This document shows positions 47,352-55,883 of a stretch of DNA of 64,000 bases, one piece after another. This DNA is from Sphingomonas sp. LHG3406-1 (GTDB lineage: Bacteria; Pseudomonadota; Alphaproteobacteria; Sphingomonadales; Sphingomonadaceae). The DNA lies in NCBI RefSeq assembly GCF_029637485.1, contig NZ_CP069128.1, forward strand, positions 1,178,001 to 1,242,000, in the 5' to 3' direction. Made by a program: the position numbers and the translations under genes. Each line of letters starts with the position of its first letter. Positions within the stretch are counted from its first letter, which is position 1. The notes beneath the pieces are model-generated. The model did not search any database. It worked only from the letters and a program-made list of their open reading frames with translations, and had not been told where the DNA came from.

Positions 47352-47987
47352 GTGAGAGGGACATCGGTCCCGGCGCTGCTGGCCGCGGCGGCGATGCTGT
47401 TCGTCACGGCCTGCCGAAGCGAGCCGGAACCGCAAGCCGCGCCGGCCCAGCCGCTTTATTCGATGGACCGCGTGACGCTGCCCGAAGCGCAGGTCCTGCC
47501 CGCGCTTTCCGCCGCCACCCCGAATGCGCGCCCGATTGCCAGCCTGCTCAACGTGCCGCTGGCGATGCGCTACGGCGACTGGCGCTGGAACGAGGACAAG
47601 GTCCCGCCGGGCGAGATCTGGATCCTGGTCGACCTTTCCGCGCAGACCATGTCGGTGTTCCGCGGCGCGCATGAGATCGGCACCGCGGTCACCCTCTATG
47701 GGGTGGACCGCAAGCCGACCCCGACCGGGCGCTTCACCGTGCTTGAGAAGCGCAAGGACCATGTCTCCAACCTCTACAACGCCCCCATGCCGTACATGAT
47801 GCGGCTGACCATGGACGGCGTCGCCATCCATGGCAGCGACGTTCGCGCGGGCGCAGGCACGCATGGCTGCCTCGGGGTGCCGGAGGATTTCGGCGCCAAG
47901 CTGTTCGAGCAGGTGAAAGCCGGGACCGAGGTGCTGATCCTGCAGGACGCTCGGGGAACCTCTGTCCGCCAGGCCCAGGCAGCCTGA
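47352..47987 (+). CDS. L,D-transpeptidase (YkuD) lipoprotein
   Basis: 211 residues from GTG 47352, giving a lipoprotein signal (VPALLAAAAMLFVTACRS); GTG 47307, inside the PEP-CTERM gene, is the alternative. The YkuD catalytic motif is AIHGSDVRAGAGTHGCLGVP with Thr instead of the usual Ser before HGC, and the PTPTGRFTVLEKRKDH block is intact. Crosslinks peptidoglycan or attaches proteins to it. Lies between a PEP-CTERM protein and exosortase, suggesting envelope attachment. Confidence 0.88.
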   Translation: MRGTSVPALLAAAAMLFVTACRSEPEPQAAPAQPLYSMDRVTLPEAQVLPALSAATPNARPIASLLNVPLAMRYGDWRWNEDKVPPGEIWILVDLSAQTMSVFRGAHEIGTAVTLYGVDRKPTPTGRFTVLEKRKDHVSNLYNAPMPYMMRLTMDGVAIHGSDVRAGAGTHGCLGVPEDFGAKLFEQVKAGTEVLILQDARGTSVRQAQAA

Positions 47988-47988
47988 G

Positions 47989-48858
47989 GTGAGCGCAACC
48001 GCGGCAGTCGCCCGCCAGACCGGTACAGCCGCTGAGCGACCTTGGGCGATGTTCGCCGTTGCGGCGGGCGTGGCGGTCCTGCTCGTCCCGACGGTCGTGA
48101 CCCTTGGCAGGACTCACTGGACCACCGAGAACGGCGCGCACGGACCACTGATTCTGGCCTCTGCTCTGTGGTTGTTCTGGCGAGAGCGGCAGAAGATCAG
48201 CTGGCGGCCGGGGAGCGTCTCAAGCGCATGGCTCCTTTTCCTCGTTCCGCTGCTGCTTACCTACGTCGCGGGACGGGTCCTCGACATGGTCGGGACGGAG
48301 AGCGCCGCGCTCTACCTCATCCTTATCCTCCTCGGTTTCTTCTACTGGGGAGCGCCCGTGATGCGGCGGCTATGGTTCGCGGTCCTCTACGCGGGCTTCC
48401 TGGTCAAGCCGCCCGAAGGTCTCGTCGCCGACGTCACCAGTCCGCTCAAGGTGTGGCTTTCCGACGTCGCCGTCGATCTCCTGCACGCCGCCGGCTATCC
48501 CGTCGGCAACAGCGGCGTGCTGATCCAGATTGCGCAATACGAACTGCTGGTGAAGCAGGCCTGCGCCGGGCTTGGCTCGCTGGTCACCTTGCTCGCCATC
48601 GGCCTTCTTACCGTCCACCTTATGAAGCCGGAGGGATGGCGGCGGAAGGCCGTGCTGATAGCCAGCATCATTCCGATCGCCATCCTCGCCAACCTTCTCC
48701 GCATCCTGATCCTCATCCTCCTTACCTTTCACGCCGGAGACGGGATCGCGCAGGGCTTCGCGCACGATCTCGCCGGCCTGTTCACCTTCACCCTGTCGAT
48801 CGCGGGCATGTTCGCGGTCGAAGCCATGCTTCGGCGCGGCAGTGCGGTGCGGGCATGA
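47989..48858 (+). CDS. xrtV: Exosortase (XrtV type)
   Basis: 289 residues with eight or so hydrophobic helices. The catalytic Cys is C192 in KQACAGLGSLVTLLA; Arg 237 (NLLRIL) and His 259 (FAHDLAGLFTF) complete the triad. HGPLILASALWLFWRER near the N-terminus is also typical. It should cleave PEP-CTERM proteins at the inner membrane. The V type is proposed from the EpsI partner and accessory gene. ATGA overlap with the next gene. Confidence 0.9.
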   Translation: MSATAAVARQTGTAAERPWAMFAVAAGVAVLLVPTVVTLGRTHWTTENGAHGPLILASALWLFWRERQKISWRPGSVSSAWLLFLVPLLLTYVAGRVLDMVGTESAALYLILILLGFFYWGAPVMRRLWFAVLYAGFLVKPPEGLVADVTSPLKVWLSDVAVDLLHAAGYPVGNSGVLIQIAQYELLVKQACAGLGSLVTLLAIGLLTVHLMKPEGWRRKAVLIASIIPIAILANLLRILILILLTFHAGDGIAQGFAHDLAGLFTFTLSIAGMFAVEAMLRRGSAVRA

Positions 48859-49541
48859 TCGGCAGCCGGCGCGAATTCCTGGTCGCTGCGGGATGCGGGG
48901 CTGCGGCCCTTGGGGGCGGACTGATGTCGTCGCGCGGGGTCAAAGCGCCGGAAGACCTAGGCGTGCCGGTCGAGCAGCTGCTTCCCGAGCAGCTCGGCGA
49001 ATGGCGGTTGGAACCGCGCTCCGACCTCCTCATCCCGCGCGGGGACTCGGAGGAAGAGGCGGTCTACGACCAGCTTCTCACCCGGGTCTATTCCAGCGGT
49101 GCAGCGCCGCCAGTAATGCTGCTGATCGCCTACGGCAGCAGCCAGACCGGAACGACCCAGCTCCACCGGCCGGAGGTATGCTACCCCGCCGCCGGCTTTG
49201 CGCTCGAGGATCGCCCGGCCGTGCAGCTGCCGATCAGCAGGGACGCCGCCGTCGAGGCTCGCACCATGACCGCAAGAACGTCTGGCCGCATCGAGCAGAT
49301 CCTCTACTGGAGCCGTATCGGTCGCGACTTCCCGGTCAGCGCGCTCGGCCAGCGCTGGTCCCTGCTTCGGCAGGCGGCCAGCGGCGGCGTGCCGGACGGC
49401 GCGCTGGTGCGAATGTCGACGATCATGCTCGATTACCGGGCAGCCCTCCCAGTCCTCACCGGCTTCGCCAGGAAGCTGCTGGAACTACCGGGCCCGGCCC
49501 GTCGCTTGCTGACCGGAGTGGATCAGGGAGCGGGCGGTTGA
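48855..49541 (+). CDS. epsI: Exosortase-associated EpsI family protein
   Basis: 228 residues. The N-terminus GSRREFLVAAGCGAAALGG looks like a Tat signal. The EpsI domain is seen in GEWRLEPRSDL, VMLLIAYGSSQTGTTQLHRPEVCYPAAGF and the IEQILYWSRIG block. It partners exosortase; the precise role is not known. Its last 19 bases overlap the accessory gene on the other strand. Confidence 0.88.
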   Translation: MIGSRREFLVAAGCGAAALGGGLMSSRGVKAPEDLGVPVEQLLPEQLGEWRLEPRSDLLIPRGDSEEEAVYDQLLTRVYSSGAAPPVMLLIAYGSSQTGTTQLHRPEVCYPAAGFALEDRPAVQLPISRDAAVEARTMTARTSGRIEQILYWSRIGRDFPVSALGQRWSLLRQAASGGVPDGALVRMSTIMLDYRAALPVLTGFARKLLELPGPARRLLTGVDQGAGG

Positions 49542-49777
49542 TGCGGGCGGCGGAAGAGGAAGTGGCGGACGTAGCCGAGAACGAGCAGGATCAGCAGCGC
49601 CGCGGCAAGACCATGCCCCTCGTTGCCGAGCCAATTGGCGACCGCGCAGCCGGCCGACGGCACCAGATAGTGGAACAGCCGGTCGTCGTCATGCTCGACG
49701 TCAACCGAGCGGGACAGGAACAGCGTGACCAGACCGGCGAAGATGAAGACCGTCACCCAGTCCCAGATCGTTTCCAT
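49523..49777 (-). CDS. XrtV sorting-system accessory membrane protein
   Basis: 84 residues from ATG 49777. ETIWDWVTVFIFAGLVTLFLSRSVDVEHDDD and HYLVPSAGCAVANWLGNEGHG resemble the small accessory protein found with XrtV. Two or three membrane helices. Lies between epsI and the EpsD-like gene, on the opposite strand. Confidence 0.75.
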   Translation of the reverse strand: METIWDWVTVFIFAGLVTLFLSRSVDVEHDDDRLFHYLVPSAGCAVANWLGNEGHGLAAALLILLVLGYVRHFLFRRPHQPPAP

Positions 49778-49799
49778 GCGCCCCTCTTCCTTTGACAGG

Positions 49800-50615
49800 A
49801 TGAACGGCAGGCGCCGCACATGGTTGCTTGTCACGAGCGTCGCGCCGCTGCTCGCGCTGGCGGGCTGCAGCGGCGATGCGCCCTCGGGCCAGGTGATCGC
49901 CACCGTCGACGGCTCGGAAATCACCCTTGCCGAACTGAACGAGGAAGCCCGAACCCGCAATCTCGACGTCGCCGCGGACCGCGCCCTGCGCGACGTACTG
50001 CTGCGCGAGCTGATCGAGCGCAGGCTGCTGGTCGCCGAGGCGCGCCGCCGCAAGCTCGACCGAACGCCCGAGCACATCCTAGCCCGGCGCCGATGGGAGG
50101 AGATTGCGCTGGGCCAGCAGCTTCTCCAGGCCGCGGCGAGGGAGAAGGGCCAGGTGCCGGAAGCGGAACTTGCACGCTTTGCCAGCGAGCACCCGCAATG
50201 GTTCGCCGACCGGGCGATGATCACCGCCGACGTTGCCGCGGTTCCCGCCACCATCCCGCAGCCGTTGCGGCAGGCGCTCGGGCAGGCGACCAGCCGCGAA
50301 GCGATGGAGCGGCTGCTCGTACAGGGAAATGTGCAGGCACGCTGGACCCGCCAGGAGTGGGACAGCGCAGCACCTCCGTCCGGCCTCGAACAGCTGCCGG
50401 GATCCGGTCCCTTCGCGGTCGAGCAGGACGGGCAGTTGGTCATCGGGACGGTCGTTGCCCGCCGGCCGACCCCGGTCCCGCCCGAACAACGGCTACAGCT
50501 TGCCCGCGCCATGATTGAACGGCAGCGCGCGGAGGAAGCGATGACCCGCATTCTCCAGCAGGCCCGGTCGAAGGCCGACATCTCGCTCCAGCCCACGTCC
50601 GCCGAGAGGCCTTGA
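49800..50615 (+). CDS. EpsD-like peptidyl-prolyl isomerase lipoprotein
   Basis: 271 residues with lipobox LALAGCSG. SurA-N-like segment (VIATVDGSEITLAELNEEARTRNLD) and an EARRRKLDRTPEHILARRR helix; the parvulin domain is weak. EpsD-type proteins occur in exopolysaccharide and exosortase loci. ATG 49800 is taken because it gives a lipoprotein signal; ATG 49776 would overlap the divergent gene. Confidence 0.8.
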   Translation: MNGRRRTWLLVTSVAPLLALAGCSGDAPSGQVIATVDGSEITLAELNEEARTRNLDVAADRALRDVLLRELIERRLLVAEARRRKLDRTPEHILARRRWEEIALGQQLLQAAAREKGQVPEAELARFASEHPQWFADRAMITADVAAVPATIPQPLRQALGQATSREAMERLLVQGNVQARWTRQEWDSAAPPSGLEQLPGSGPFAVEQDGQLVIGTVVARRPTPVPPEQRLQLARAMIERQRAEEAMTRILQQARSKADISLQPTSAERP

Positions 50616-50828
50616 CGCAAAGGCGAGATCCGACACGCCAAAAGGCGAGTTCCGCCTGTCTTCTACTCAGAACCGTTCGCAACCTCGCACGTTGGCTCGT
50701 GACGGAACTGGTACGTGCGCCCTGCATTTCCGTAGCAGCGCTCCGCGTCCCAGGAGCGTCGGACTACTTTCGTTCGACTCCACCATGCCTGCCTCCGTAC
50801 GAGGGCGGCCGACGCGCAAGGAGATTTC

Positions 50829-51254
50829 ATGGTCAGTTCCGCCGCGCCGCAAAGGGTACTTCACCCGGTGCACGCCATCCTTCTTGCCTCGAGCCTGCCG
50901 CTTTTTCTCGGCGCCATGCTGGCGGACTGGGCCTACTCCTCGACGCAAGTGGTGCAGTGGATCAACTTCGCCGCCTGGCTGAACGCCGGCGCCATGATCT
51001 TCGCCGGAGCGGCGCTGCTTTGGGCGGCGATTGATTTTTTCCGGGCGGACGTGCGCCGTGACCGACGCTCCATATTCTATGTCGTGGTGCTGCTGGCGAC
51101 CGTCGTTCTCGGCTTCGTCACCGCCCTCATCCACGGCAAGGACGCCTGGGCGACCATGCCCGCCGGTCTGATCATGTCCGTGATCGTCTTCCTGCTCGCA
51201 CTGGCCTCCGTGTGGCTAGGCTTCTCCACCCTTCGCTCGGGAGTTGCCCGGTGA
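50829..51254 (+). CDS. DUF2231-like membrane protein
   Basis: 141 residues, four membrane helices. LHPVHAILLASSLPLFLGAMLADW is the DUF2231 start (histidines of HPVH may bind heme), then ALIHGKDAWATMP. Function unknown. The stop overlaps the sugar dehydrogenase gene by GTGA, so it may be its membrane partner for electron transfer. Confidence 0.85.
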   Translation: MVSSAAPQRVLHPVHAILLASSLPLFLGAMLADWAYSSTQVVQWINFAAWLNAGAMIFAGAALLWAAIDFFRADVRRDRRSIFYVVVLLATVVLGFVTALIHGKDAWATMPAGLIMSVIVFLLALASVWLGFSTLRSGVAR

Positions 51255-52573
51255 CCCGCTTCTCCCTGCTCGCCACTGCTGCCGCCACCCTCGCCCTTGC
51301 TGCCTGCGGTGGCGAGTCCGAGGTCACGCAATATGGGTCGAACCCGACCCTGCCTGAGCCATCGCGTGGCCTGATCCCCACCATGACCATCGCCAGCCCG
51401 GCCGGCTGGGGAGATCGGCGCCCGACCGTGCCGGAAGGCTATCAGGTCACCGCCATCGCCACCGATCTCAAGATACCGCGACAGACGCTGGTCCTGCCGA
51501 ACGGCGACATCCTCGTTGCCGAAGGCAAGGGCGGCGGCGATGCGCCGGTCATGCGCCCCAAGGACATGATCGCCGGCTATTTCAAGAAAAAGGGCACGAG
51601 TTCGGTCAAGGGCGGCGACCAGCTGACCCTGCTTCGCGATGCCAATGGCGACGGAACTTACGAGGGCCGCACCGTGTTCGCCGAAAACTTGAATGCACCG
51701 TACGGCCTGGCGCTCATCGGCAACCGACTGTTCGTCGCCAATCAGGATTCACTGGTGCGCTTCGATTATCAGCCCGGCCAGACCCGCGCCACGGCGGCGC
51801 CGGTGCTCGTCACGCGCCTTCCCGCCGAGATCAACCACCACTGGACCAAGGCTCTGACGGCCAGCGCCGATGGCCGCTACCTCTATGTCGGCAACGGCTC
51901 CAACAGCAATATCGGCGAGCGCGGCATGGCCGTCGAAGAGGAGCGCGCGATGGTCTGGCAGATCGACGCCGCTACCGGTGCCCACATCCGCTACGCCACC
52001 GGCCTGCGTAACCCGACCGCGCTTGCCGTTCAGCCCGGCAGCGGGCAGCTTTGGGCGGTGGTGAACGAGCGGGACGAGCTCGGCGCCAACCTCGTTCCTG
52101 ACTATCTCACCTCGGTCCGCCAGGGCGCCTTCTACGGCTGGCCCTACGCCTATTGGGGACCGAACCCGGACAGGCGGGTGCAGCCGTTCAAGGAAGAGAT
52201 GGTCGCCCGAGCCGTCCGTCCCGACTATTCGCTGCAATCGCACACCGCCCCGCTCGGCCTCGCCTTCTCCAGCGCCGCCATGGGCGCCCGCTTCGCCGAC
52301 GGCGCGTTCGTCGGCATGCACGGCAGCTGGAACCGCGAGCAGCCGGTCGGCTACAAGGTCATCTTCGTGCCCTTCCGCGGCGGCCGCCCGGCCGGTGCAC
52401 CGATCGATTTCCTCACCGGCATGCAGGCAGACGGCAAGACCTTCGGCCGCCCAGTTGGCGTAACGGTCGATCCGCGCGGCGCGCTGATCGTGGCGGACGA
52501 CCTGTCCAACACCGTCTGGCGGGTCACCCCTGCCCAGGCCCGGGCACCGGCGCGGATCGCCTCGGTTCAGTGA
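51251..52573 (+). CDS. PQQ-dependent sugar (sorbosone) dehydrogenase-like lipoprotein
   Basis: 440 residues. GTG start, lipobox LALAACGG. Six-bladed propeller repeats are visible, with LPNGDILVAEGKGGG, NAPYGLAL, NHHWTKALTASADGRYLYVGNGSNSN and GMHGSWNREQPVGYKV. Oxidises a sugar or aldehyde in the periplasm, giving electrons to the chain next door. The substrate is not readable. Confidence 0.88.
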   Translation: MTRFSLLATAAATLALAACGGESEVTQYGSNPTLPEPSRGLIPTMTIASPAGWGDRRPTVPEGYQVTAIATDLKIPRQTLVLPNGDILVAEGKGGGDAPVMRPKDMIAGYFKKKGTSSVKGGDQLTLLRDANGDGTYEGRTVFAENLNAPYGLALIGNRLFVANQDSLVRFDYQPGQTRATAAPVLVTRLPAEINHHWTKALTASADGRYLYVGNGSNSNIGERGMAVEEERAMVWQIDAATGAHIRYATGLRNPTALAVQPGSGQLWAVVNERDELGANLVPDYLTSVRQGAFYGWPYAYWGPNPDRRVQPFKEEMVARAVRPDYSLQSHTAPLGLAFSSAAMGARFADGAFVGMHGSWNREQPVGYKVIFVPFRGGRPAGAPIDFLTGMQADGKTFGRPVGVTVDPRGALIVADDLSNTVWRVTPAQARAPARIASVQ

Positions 52574-53316
52574 CCCTGGCCATCGGCCGCGCGTGGCTGC
52601 CCTATTGTGGAGCGGCACCAGTCCCGGCCGACCTCCTCGGCCGCTGGAATATCGATCCGGTTCTGCTCGCCGGCATCGTCCTCGCCACTTTCCTGCTGTG
52701 GCGGGTAACGGAGACCCGCCAGCAGCGCCTCATGCTGGCGGCAGCCGTCAGCCTCGCCCTCCTCCTGTTCGTCTCGCCCTTCTGCGCGCTGAGCTCGGCC
52801 CTGTTCAGCGCTAGGGTATCCCACCACGTGCTGCTCGCCGCCGTGCTCGCGCCGCTGCTCGTCCATGCCCTTCCCGAGCGAAGGACCCGCTGGCCGGGCT
52901 CGATTACCCTGTGGACCGGCCTCCAGGCCGTGACCTTCTGGCTATGGCATGCGCCGACCCTCTATGCCGAGGCGCTGAGCAGCGATGCGATCTACTGGCT
53001 GATGCAGCTGTCCCTGACTGGGACCGCCATGGGATTCTGGGCCGCATTGCGCCGATCCGAAGCACTGGTGGCGGTCGCCGCCCTGCTGGTTAGCACGGTG
53101 CAGATGGGGCTGCTCGGCGCCCTCATCACCTTCGCCGGAACACCGCTCTACGCGCCGCACTTCCTCACCACCGACGCCTGGGGCCTTAACGCGATTGAGG
53201 ATCAGCAGATGGCCGGCCTCATCATGTGGGCGCCTTCGGCAGGCCTCTACCTCGTTGCCGCCCTCTTTATGGCCCATCGCTGGTTCGCCGCCGAGGATCG
53301 CAGGATGGCCGCATGA
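52570..53316 (+). CDS. ctaG: CtaG-type cytochrome c oxidase assembly protein (DUF1404)
   Basis: 248 residues; GTG overlaps the preceding stop by GTGA. Seven or so membrane helices, with SHHVLLAAVLAPLLVHAL, FWLWHAPTLYAEAL and GTPLYAPH, the conserved His motifs of the caa3-type CtaG. Helps insert copper into the oxidase. It overlaps the b561 gene by four bases. Confidence 0.88.
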   Translation: MTLAIGRAWLPYCGAAPVPADLLGRWNIDPVLLAGIVLATFLLWRVTETRQQRLMLAAAVSLALLLFVSPFCALSSALFSARVSHHVLLAAVLAPLLVHALPERRTRWPGSITLWTGLQAVTFWLWHAPTLYAEALSSDAIYWLMQLSLTGTAMGFWAALRRSEALVAVAALLVSTVQMGLLGALITFAGTPLYAPHFLTTDAWGLNAIEDQQMAGLIMWAPSAGLYLVAALFMAHRWFAAEDRRMAA

Positions 53317-53987
53317 TCGAGTGGCTGCGGGCATGGGGCAACAGCCATACCGAACGGGGCCGCTACTCGCCGGTGGGGATCGCCTTCCATTGGATCATGG
53401 CGCTGCTGATCCTCTTTCAGCTCGGCTGGGGCTTCTGGACCGACTGGATGATGCCGGGCGGGGACAAGGTCTTCGCCTATCAGGTGCACAGTGCGGCCGG
53501 ACTGCCGATCCTGCTGCTGGCGGTCGGGCGCGTCTTTTGGCGCATCCTGATCACCGACCCGAAGAACGATGCCGATCGTCCCGGTCTTCAGAGCCGGATC
53601 GCGCACTGGACGGCGATGACCTTCTATGTGGCCTTCTTTTCGCTACCCCTGTCGGGCTGGATCATGTGGTCGTCCGTGGCAGCGCCCGGCCCACTCTACC
53701 TTGGCGGCCTCGTGCCGTGGCCCCAGGTGCCGCTCGGCGGCCTCGAGCCGATCACCCGCTACGCCATCCTCGACATTGCCGAGGACGTCCACATTGCCTC
53801 CGTCATTCTGCTGCTCTTGCTGATTCCGGCACATGTAGGGGCGGCCCTGAAGCACCACTTCTGGGATCGCCACGACGTGCTGCGGGGGATGCTGCCGGAG
53901 ATTCCGGACTGGGAAGGCCGCCGCCGGCCAATCTCGCCGAATAGTCGGCCAGCGCCTTCGCTTCCGAAGGAGTCAGGCGCTGGCTGA
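53313..53987 (+). CDS. Cytochrome b561-family protein
   Basis: 224 residues with four membrane helices. Heme ligands are likely the His in GIAFHWIMA, YQVHSAAGL, RIAHWTAM and DVHIASVI. Transfers electrons within the membrane. The last 185 bp overlap the diheme cytochrome c gene on the other strand, with the LKHHFWDRHD part of the b561 domain in the overlap. Confidence 0.88.
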   Translation: MIEWLRAWGNSHTERGRYSPVGIAFHWIMALLILFQLGWGFWTDWMMPGGDKVFAYQVHSAAGLPILLLAVGRVFWRILITDPKNDADRPGLQSRIAHWTAMTFYVAFFSLPLSGWIMWSSVAAPGPLYLGGLVPWPQVPLGGLEPITRYAILDIAEDVHIASVILLLLLIPAHVGAALKHHFWDRHDVLRGMLPEIPDWEGRRRPISPNSRPAPSLPKESGAG

Positions 53988-54552
53988 TCCGCAGCATGAC
54001 GTCGCCGGGATCGTTCCGGCGCTTGCCGATCCGCCACAGGCGCAGCTGTTCGGCGAGGTAGGTTGGCGGCTGTCCGGCGAGCGGCGGATTGGCGGGGCCG
54101 AGCCCCTGCCCCTGCTCGCCATGGCAGGCGGCACAAGCGAGCAGCCCGCGTTTCGGATCGCCCTCATGGTAGAGGGCGAGGCGCTGCGGCGGCATCGCCG
54201 TTTTGCCTTCGACTGGCAGGCCGGCATAATGAGCCGACACGGCCAGCCGTTCGCCGCCGCTCAGTTGCTGCGCGATCCAACTCATCTGCGTGTGATAGCG
54301 GCGCCCGTCGGCATAGGCCTCGAGCTGCCGCTCCATGTAGCCCGCATCGAGCCCGGCCAACCGCGGCGCGCCCGCGCCATTGCCGCGTCCGTCGAGGCCG
54401 TGACAGGTGAAGCAGGCATTGGCGGCACCCGCCTCGGCGCCGCTGAGCGCAATCACCCGGCCATTGTCGGCGAAGCGGTCGAGCGAGCTGGTATCGGCCG
54501 CAGAACAGGCGGCGAGGGCCGATGCCGTGACGGGGAGGAGAAGCTTGCGCAC
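53803..54552 (-). CDS. Diheme cytochrome c lipoprotein
   Basis: 249 residues from GTG 54552. Lipobox LAAC at C16. Hemes at CFTCH (47-51) and CAACH (140-144), each followed by G.G and P.LAG (RLAGLDA; PLAGQPP), as in cytochrome c4. About 40 residues at the end (GLPSPESPAASPAARRG) run antisense into cytochrome b561 and look non-functional. Divergent from the next cytochrome by 27 bp. Confidence 0.87.
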   Translation of the reverse strand: MRKLLLPVTASALAACSAADTSSLDRFADNGRVIALSGAEAGAANACFTCHGLDGRGNGAGAPRLAGLDAGYMERQLEAYADGRRYHTQMSWIAQQLSGGERLAVSAHYAGLPVEGKTAMPPQRLALYHEGDPKRGLLACAACHGEQGQGLGPANPPLAGQPPTYLAEQLRLWRIGKRRNDPGDVMLRISQRLTPSEAKALADYSARLAGGGLPSPESPAASPAARRGDPRSGASGPPLHVPESARAAE

Positions 54553-54579
54553 GGGGTCGCAATCCCCGGGGCGCGGCAC

Positions 54580-54936
54580 TTGTTCCCGCTCCTTATCCTC
54601 GGCCTCGCAGCCTGCAAGCCGCCGCCTGAGCAGCGCCAGTTCATGCCCCAGGCCAGTGCCGCCCATGGCAAGGCCGTGATCGAACGTGTCGGCTGTGGCA
54701 GCTGCCACCTCATTCCGGGCGTCCGCTGGCCGCAAGGCAAGGTCGGGCCGGCGCTCGACGGCCTCGCCCAACGCGCGTTGATCGCTGGCAAGCTGCCCAA
54801 CGAGCCGGACGTGCTCGCCGCCTACATCCGGAACGCGCCGGCGCTGGTGCCCGGCTCCGGCATGCCCGCCATGCCGGTCAGCGAGGCGGAGGCGCGCGAT
54901 ATTGCGGCCTATCTCTACGAACAGGGAGCGAAGTAA
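54580..54936 (+). CDS. Monoheme cytochrome c lipoprotein
   Basis: 118 residues starting with TTG 54580 (LFPLLILGLAACKPP, lipobox LAAC); no ATG or GTG fits. Heme motif CGSCHLIPGVRWPQGKVGPAL and axial Met in GSGMPAMPVSEAEA. Two bases before coxB, so it is probably the direct electron donor to the caa3 oxidase. Confidence 0.8.
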   Translation: MFPLLILGLAACKPPPEQRQFMPQASAAHGKAVIERVGCGSCHLIPGVRWPQGKVGPALDGLAQRALIAGKLPNEPDVLAAYIRNAPALVPGSGMPAMPVSEAEARDIAAYLYEQGAK

Positions 54937-54938
54937 GG

Positions 54939-55883
54939 ATGTTTGAAGGCTGGCCTCCCCCCGTGCTGGATCCGGCGGGACCCTATGCGACCTCGGTCAG
55001 CCTGCTGAGCTGGATCCTCTTCGGCATGGCGGCGGTGGTCCTGCTGGTCGTGCTGGCGGCCCTTTACCTCGCCCTGTTCGGCCGTCCCGCGCTCCAGGCG
55101 AAGGTCGGTGGCAAGTCCGCCATCTGGATTGGCGGCGTCGCCTTCCCGCTGGTCGTGCTTACCGCCCTCCTCATCTACGGCCTGTCGCTCACCCGCCACC
55201 TCAACGACCCGATCCGCGGCGACGAGCTGCGGGTTCGGATCACCGGCGAGATGTGGTGGTGGCGGGTCGCTTATCTCGACCGCAGCGGGCAGGAGGTGGT
55301 TCAGGACGCCAACGAACTGCACATCCCCGCCGGGCGCCCGGTCGTCCTCGAGCTCCAGTCCGCAGACGTCATCCACAGCTTCTGGGTCCCCCGTCTGTCG
55401 GGCAAGCTCGACATGATCCCCGGCCGCCGCAACCTGATGCGCATCCAGGCGGACAAGCCCGGCATCTTCGGTGGACAGTGCGCGGAATATTGCGGCGGGC
55501 CGCATGCCCTGATGGGCTTCACCGTGGTCGCCCACGAACCGGCGCAGTTCGAGCGGATGATGGCAGCCCGGACGGCGCGCCAGGTCTCCCAGCCAGTCCT
55601 CGCCGGCGGCGGTGTCGGCCCGCAACTATTCGAAAGCACCGGCTGCGCCGCCTGCCACCGCATCGCCGGCACCGGCGCCAACGGCCTCGCCGGTCCCGAC
55701 CTCACCCATGTCGGCAGCCGCCGCACGCTCGGCGCCGGAATTCTCCCAAACAATCACGGCACGCTCATGGGCTGGATCGGCAACAGCCAGGCGATCAAGC
55801 CCAACAACCGCATGCCGCCCTACACCTTGCTCTCGGCTGAGCAGCTGAACGAGCTCGCCACCTATCTCGAGGCGCAGAAGTGA
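54939..55883 (+). CDS. coxB: Cytochrome c oxidase subunit II with fused cytochrome c
   Basis: 314 residues. Two N-terminal helices, then the CuA domain with IHSFWVPRLSGKLD and GGQCAEYCGGPHALMGF (His, two Cys, Met). A cytochrome c follows (GCAACHRIAGTGANGLAGPDL; Met in NNRMPPYT). That fusion defines a caa3-type oxidase. The stop overlaps the next gene by GTGA. Confidence 0.95.
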   Translation: MFEGWPPPVLDPAGPYATSVSLLSWILFGMAAVVLLVVLAALYLALFGRPALQAKVGGKSAIWIGGVAFPLVVLTALLIYGLSLTRHLNDPIRGDELRVRITGEMWWWRVAYLDRSGQEVVQDANELHIPAGRPVVLELQSADVIHSFWVPRLSGKLDMIPGRRNLMRIQADKPGIFGGQCAEYCGGPHALMGFTVVAHEPAQFERMMAARTARQVSQPVLAGGGVGPQLFESTGCAACHRIAGTGANGLAGPDLTHVGSRRTLGAGILPNNHGTLMGWIGNSQAIKPNNRMPPYTLLSAEQLNELATYLEAQK

